From: Gammaproteobacteria bacterium
Lineage (GTDB): Bacteria; Pseudomonadota; Gammaproteobacteria; GCA-001735895
Length of the DNA: 7,021 nucleotides
Assembly (NCBI GenBank): GCA_029864065.1
Contig: JAOTUD010000141.1
Location: 1 to 7,021, forward strand
Direction of reading: 5' to 3'
The position numbers and the translations under genes were made by a program. How positions within the stretch are numbered: position 1 is the first letter of the stretch; each line of letters opens with the position of its first letter. Below the pieces are notes generated by a model. The model saw only the letters and a program-made list of their open reading frames with translations. It was not told the origin of the DNA and did no database searches. Below are positions 5,446 through 7,021 of the stretch, piece after piece.

Positions 5446-6207
5446 ATGACAGACTCACGCCGCAGGTTTTCGGATCGTGTCGCCGACTACGTCAGGTTTC
5501 GTCCCGGTTATCCGCCCGGGCTGGTGGCGGAGTTGCTCGCTGCAATGAAGAATACCGAAACGTCGGAGGCCGCAGACATCGGCTCGGGCACGGGCATATT
5601 TACGCGGCTGCTGCTCGAGCGGGGTATCCGCGTCTACGCGGTCGAGCCGAACGCCAACATGCGCCAGGCCGCCGAATCGCACCTCGCCTCGTACCCGGAC
5701 TTCGTCAGCATCGATGGCGATGCCGAGAATACCGGGCTGGCAGGCGCCTCGGTCGACCTGGTGACCGCCGCGCAGGCTTTCCACTGGTTCAACAACGATC
5801 GCTCCAGGGCTGAGTTCCGACGCATCCTGAAGCCCGGTGGCAGGCTCGCGCTGATCTGGAACCGGCGCCGGCTGAGCCAGCCGTTGCAACAGGCCTACGA
5901 TGCGCTGCTGCGGAAATTCGCCCCCGAGTACGGCAGGGTGAATCATATGAACCTGTCCGACGACGATCTCGCCCGATTTTTTAGCGCGGGACGCATGCAG
6001 GTTTTGCGCTTTGACAATAGCCAGCGGCTCGACTTCGACGCCTTGATCGGATTGCTCAAATCCGCGTCTTATTGTCCGGCCGAGGACACCCGGGAATTTG
6101 GATTGCTGCGCGACGAACTGCGTCGCCTGTTCGCACGATTCGCGGATCGGGACTGCATCGATTTAGAATACGACACCGAGCTTTACTACGGGCCCGTCGC
6201 AGGATGA
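5446..6207 (+). CDS. Class I SAM-dependent methyltransferase
   Basis: A 253-residue cytosolic methyltransferase of the Methyltransf_11 type, full length for the family. The N-terminus has the group's usual FSDRVADYVRFRPGYP. The SAM-binding loop is ADIGSGTG (residues 43-50). The acidic residue ending strand 2 is E67 in VYAVEPN, which should contact the ribose hydroxyls. Residues 103-115 (VDLVTAAQAFHWF) match the common aqAfHWf motif, and LKPGGRLALIW follows. The C-terminal LEYDTELYYG also fits. The ATG at 5446 has AGG at 5438-5440 upstream and is preferred over the GTG at 5440, which adds only two residues. It overlaps the next gene by ATGA, which indicates translational coupling. The acceptor substrate cannot be read from sequence; a small molecule is more likely than nucleic acid from the fold group. 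Confidence 0.93.
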   Translation: MTDSRRRFSDRVADYVRFRPGYPPGLVAELLAAMKNTETSEAADIGSGTGIFTRLLLERGIRVYAVEPNANMRQAAESHLASYPDFVSIDGDAENTGLAGASVDLVTAAQAFHWFNNDRSRAEFRRILKPGGRLALIWNRRRLSQPLQQAYDALLRKFAPEYGRVNHMNLSDDDLARFFSAGRMQVLRFDNSQRLDFDALIGLLKSASYCPAEDTREFGLLRDELRRLFARFADRDCIDLEYDTELYYGPVAG

Positions 6208-6977
6208 AAGTCACCGTCTGCCAGCTCGACAACCGCCCTGGCTCGCTCGAACCGATGCTCGACGAACTGGCCGCTCATATCCGCCGTGAAAATTCCGATT
6301 TCCTGTTATTGCCGGAAATGTGTTTTTTCGACTGGCTCGCGGCCGAGCGGCAAGTGGACAGCGAGCGCTGGCTGAAAGCGGTCGAGGCGCATGCCGGGCA
6401 TATCCTGGAACTCGGCAGGCTTGGCGCCAGCGCGGTAATCGGCACGCGCCCGGTCGTCAGCGAGCAAGGAGATTTTCGTAACCAGGCCTACCTGTGGACC
6501 AGCGAGCCGCGGGTGCAGCCGGTACACGAAAAATATTACCTCCCCGACGAGGAAGGCTACTGGGAAGCGGGCTGGTACCGGCGCGGCCAGCTGTCTTTCG
6601 AACCCTGCAGCGCGCTCGACATCGGCATCGGCGTGCAGATCTGCACCGAGATGTGGTTCTTCGAATGGGCGCGCCATTTCGCACGGGCCGGAGTCGAGCT
6701 GCTGTGCGTCCCACGCGCCACGCCGCACGCATCGGTGGCAAAATGGCTCGCCGGCGGCCAGGCCGCCGCGGTCTGCGCCGGCGCCTACTGCCTGTCGTCC
6801 AACCTGTGGAATCCACCGGGCAGCCGCGCCGACTGCGGCGGGCGCGGATGGATCGTATCGCCCGAGGGTGACGTGCTGGCGCTAACCGATCCCGACTCGC
6901 CCTTCGCGACTCTCGGCATAGATATCGAGTTCGCGCGACGCAGCAAAACGACCTACCCTCGCTACGTTGCCGAATAA
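6204..6977 (+). CDS. Carbon-nitrogen hydrolase (nitrilase superfamily)
   Basis: A 257-residue cytosolic hydrolase of C-N bonds (amide, carbamoyl or nitrile type). The Glu-Lys-Cys triad is visible: E38 in LLLPEMCF, K110 in VHEKYYLPDEEGYWE and C147 in VQICTEMWF, with the family's conserved Glu after Cys at E149. The motif order and length fit the superfamily. The ATG at 6204 is used: it overlaps the methyltransferase stop (ATGA), and MKVTVCQLDN is the normal first strand. The frame stays open upstream to 6072, but those 44 residues lie inside the methyltransferase gene and are arginine-rich shadow sequence. It is the last gene of the right-hand operon in view. With an amidase in the left block, the region carries two mechanistically unrelated amide hydrolases. 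Which bond it cuts is unknown; the W-rich EMWFFEW segment is not diagnostic of a named subgroup to me. Confidence 0.92.
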   Translation: MKVTVCQLDNRPGSLEPMLDELAAHIRRENSDFLLLPEMCFFDWLAAERQVDSERWLKAVEAHAGHILELGRLGASAVIGTRPVVSEQGDFRNQAYLWTSEPRVQPVHEKYYLPDEEGYWEAGWYRRGQLSFEPCSALDIGIGVQICTEMWFFEWARHFARAGVELLCVPRATPHASVAKWLAGGQAAAVCAGAYCLSSNLWNPPGSRADCGGRGWIVSPEGDVLALTDPDSPFATLGIDIEFARRSKTTYPRYVAE

Positions 6978-6994
6978 AAGGGTAAACTACCCTT
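6978..6994 (+). terminator. Possible hairpin directly after the carbon-nitrogen hydrolase stop
   Basis: A perfect 7-bp inverted repeat, AAGGGTA-AAC-TACCCTT, begins at the base after the TAA stop. It could act as a transcript end or stabilise the 3' end, but the following bases (CCCTGC) are not a uridine run, so it is not a classic intrinsic terminator. An operator for a gene beyond the right edge is an alternative. Confidence 0.35.
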
Positions 6995-7021
6995 CCCTGC
7001 TTGCGACGAGTCGAGATTATC

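Noticed and set aside
6072..6203. A 44-residue N-terminal extension of the carbon-nitrogen hydrolase
   Set aside because: It lies wholly inside the methyltransferase gene in another frame and is arginine-rich. The ATG at 6204 gives the normal family N-terminus and an ATGA overlap.
1..7021. CRISPR array, tRNA, transposase, prophage or defence system
   Set aside because: I saw no spaced direct repeats, cloverleaf-like sequence, transposase motifs or terminal repeats, and all large frames are metabolic or transport genes.

Overview
The window is a GC-rich, densely packed bacterial chromosome segment. It carries nine complete protein genes and one gene cut by the left edge. Gene content (a TRAP carboxylate-type transporter, a Rieske oxygenase of the glycine betaine/choline/carnitine oxygenase class, an amidase, cupins and a VOC protein), short intergenic gaps and Shine-Dalgarno-type start sites suggest a free-living proteobacterium, perhaps a marine or environmental gammaproteobacterium. 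That assignment is inference from gene style only. I found no tRNA, rRNA, CRISPR array, insertion sequence or phage signal.

Layout. Left block, plus strand (1-2428): the C-terminal two thirds of a TRAP transporter large permease (DctM family), then an amidase-signature hydrolase 22 bases later, then a 65-residue two-helix membrane protein. Middle, minus strand (2525-3694): a Rieske non-heme iron oxygenase alpha subunit with a GTG start, convergent with the left block. Right block, plus strand (3828-6977): six closely spaced genes, namely VOC protein, cupin A, cupin B, an unrecognised helical protein, a class I SAM-dependent methyltransferase and a nitrilase-superfamily carbon-nitrogen hydrolase. 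Spacings of 24, 48, 1, 6 and -4 bases mark this as a likely single operon. It is divergent from the oxygenase across a 133-base region that probably holds both promoters.

How the genes may work together (inference). The TRAP permease would import an organic acid or amide-like solute. The amidase and the carbon-nitrogen hydrolase could release ammonia or an amine from C-N bonds. The Rieske oxygenase belongs to the type that attacks N-methyl or N-alkyl substrates, and the small cupin and VOC proteins could process intermediates. No substrate can be assigned from the sequence, no reductase partner for the oxygenase is present, and the periplasmic binding protein of the transporter lies outside the window. 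The region reads as an accessory catabolic neighbourhood and not as a defence or mobile system. The least explained parts are the 65-aa membrane protein, the 134-aa helical protein, the pairing of two unlike single-domain cupins with altered metal motifs, and the divergent control region.
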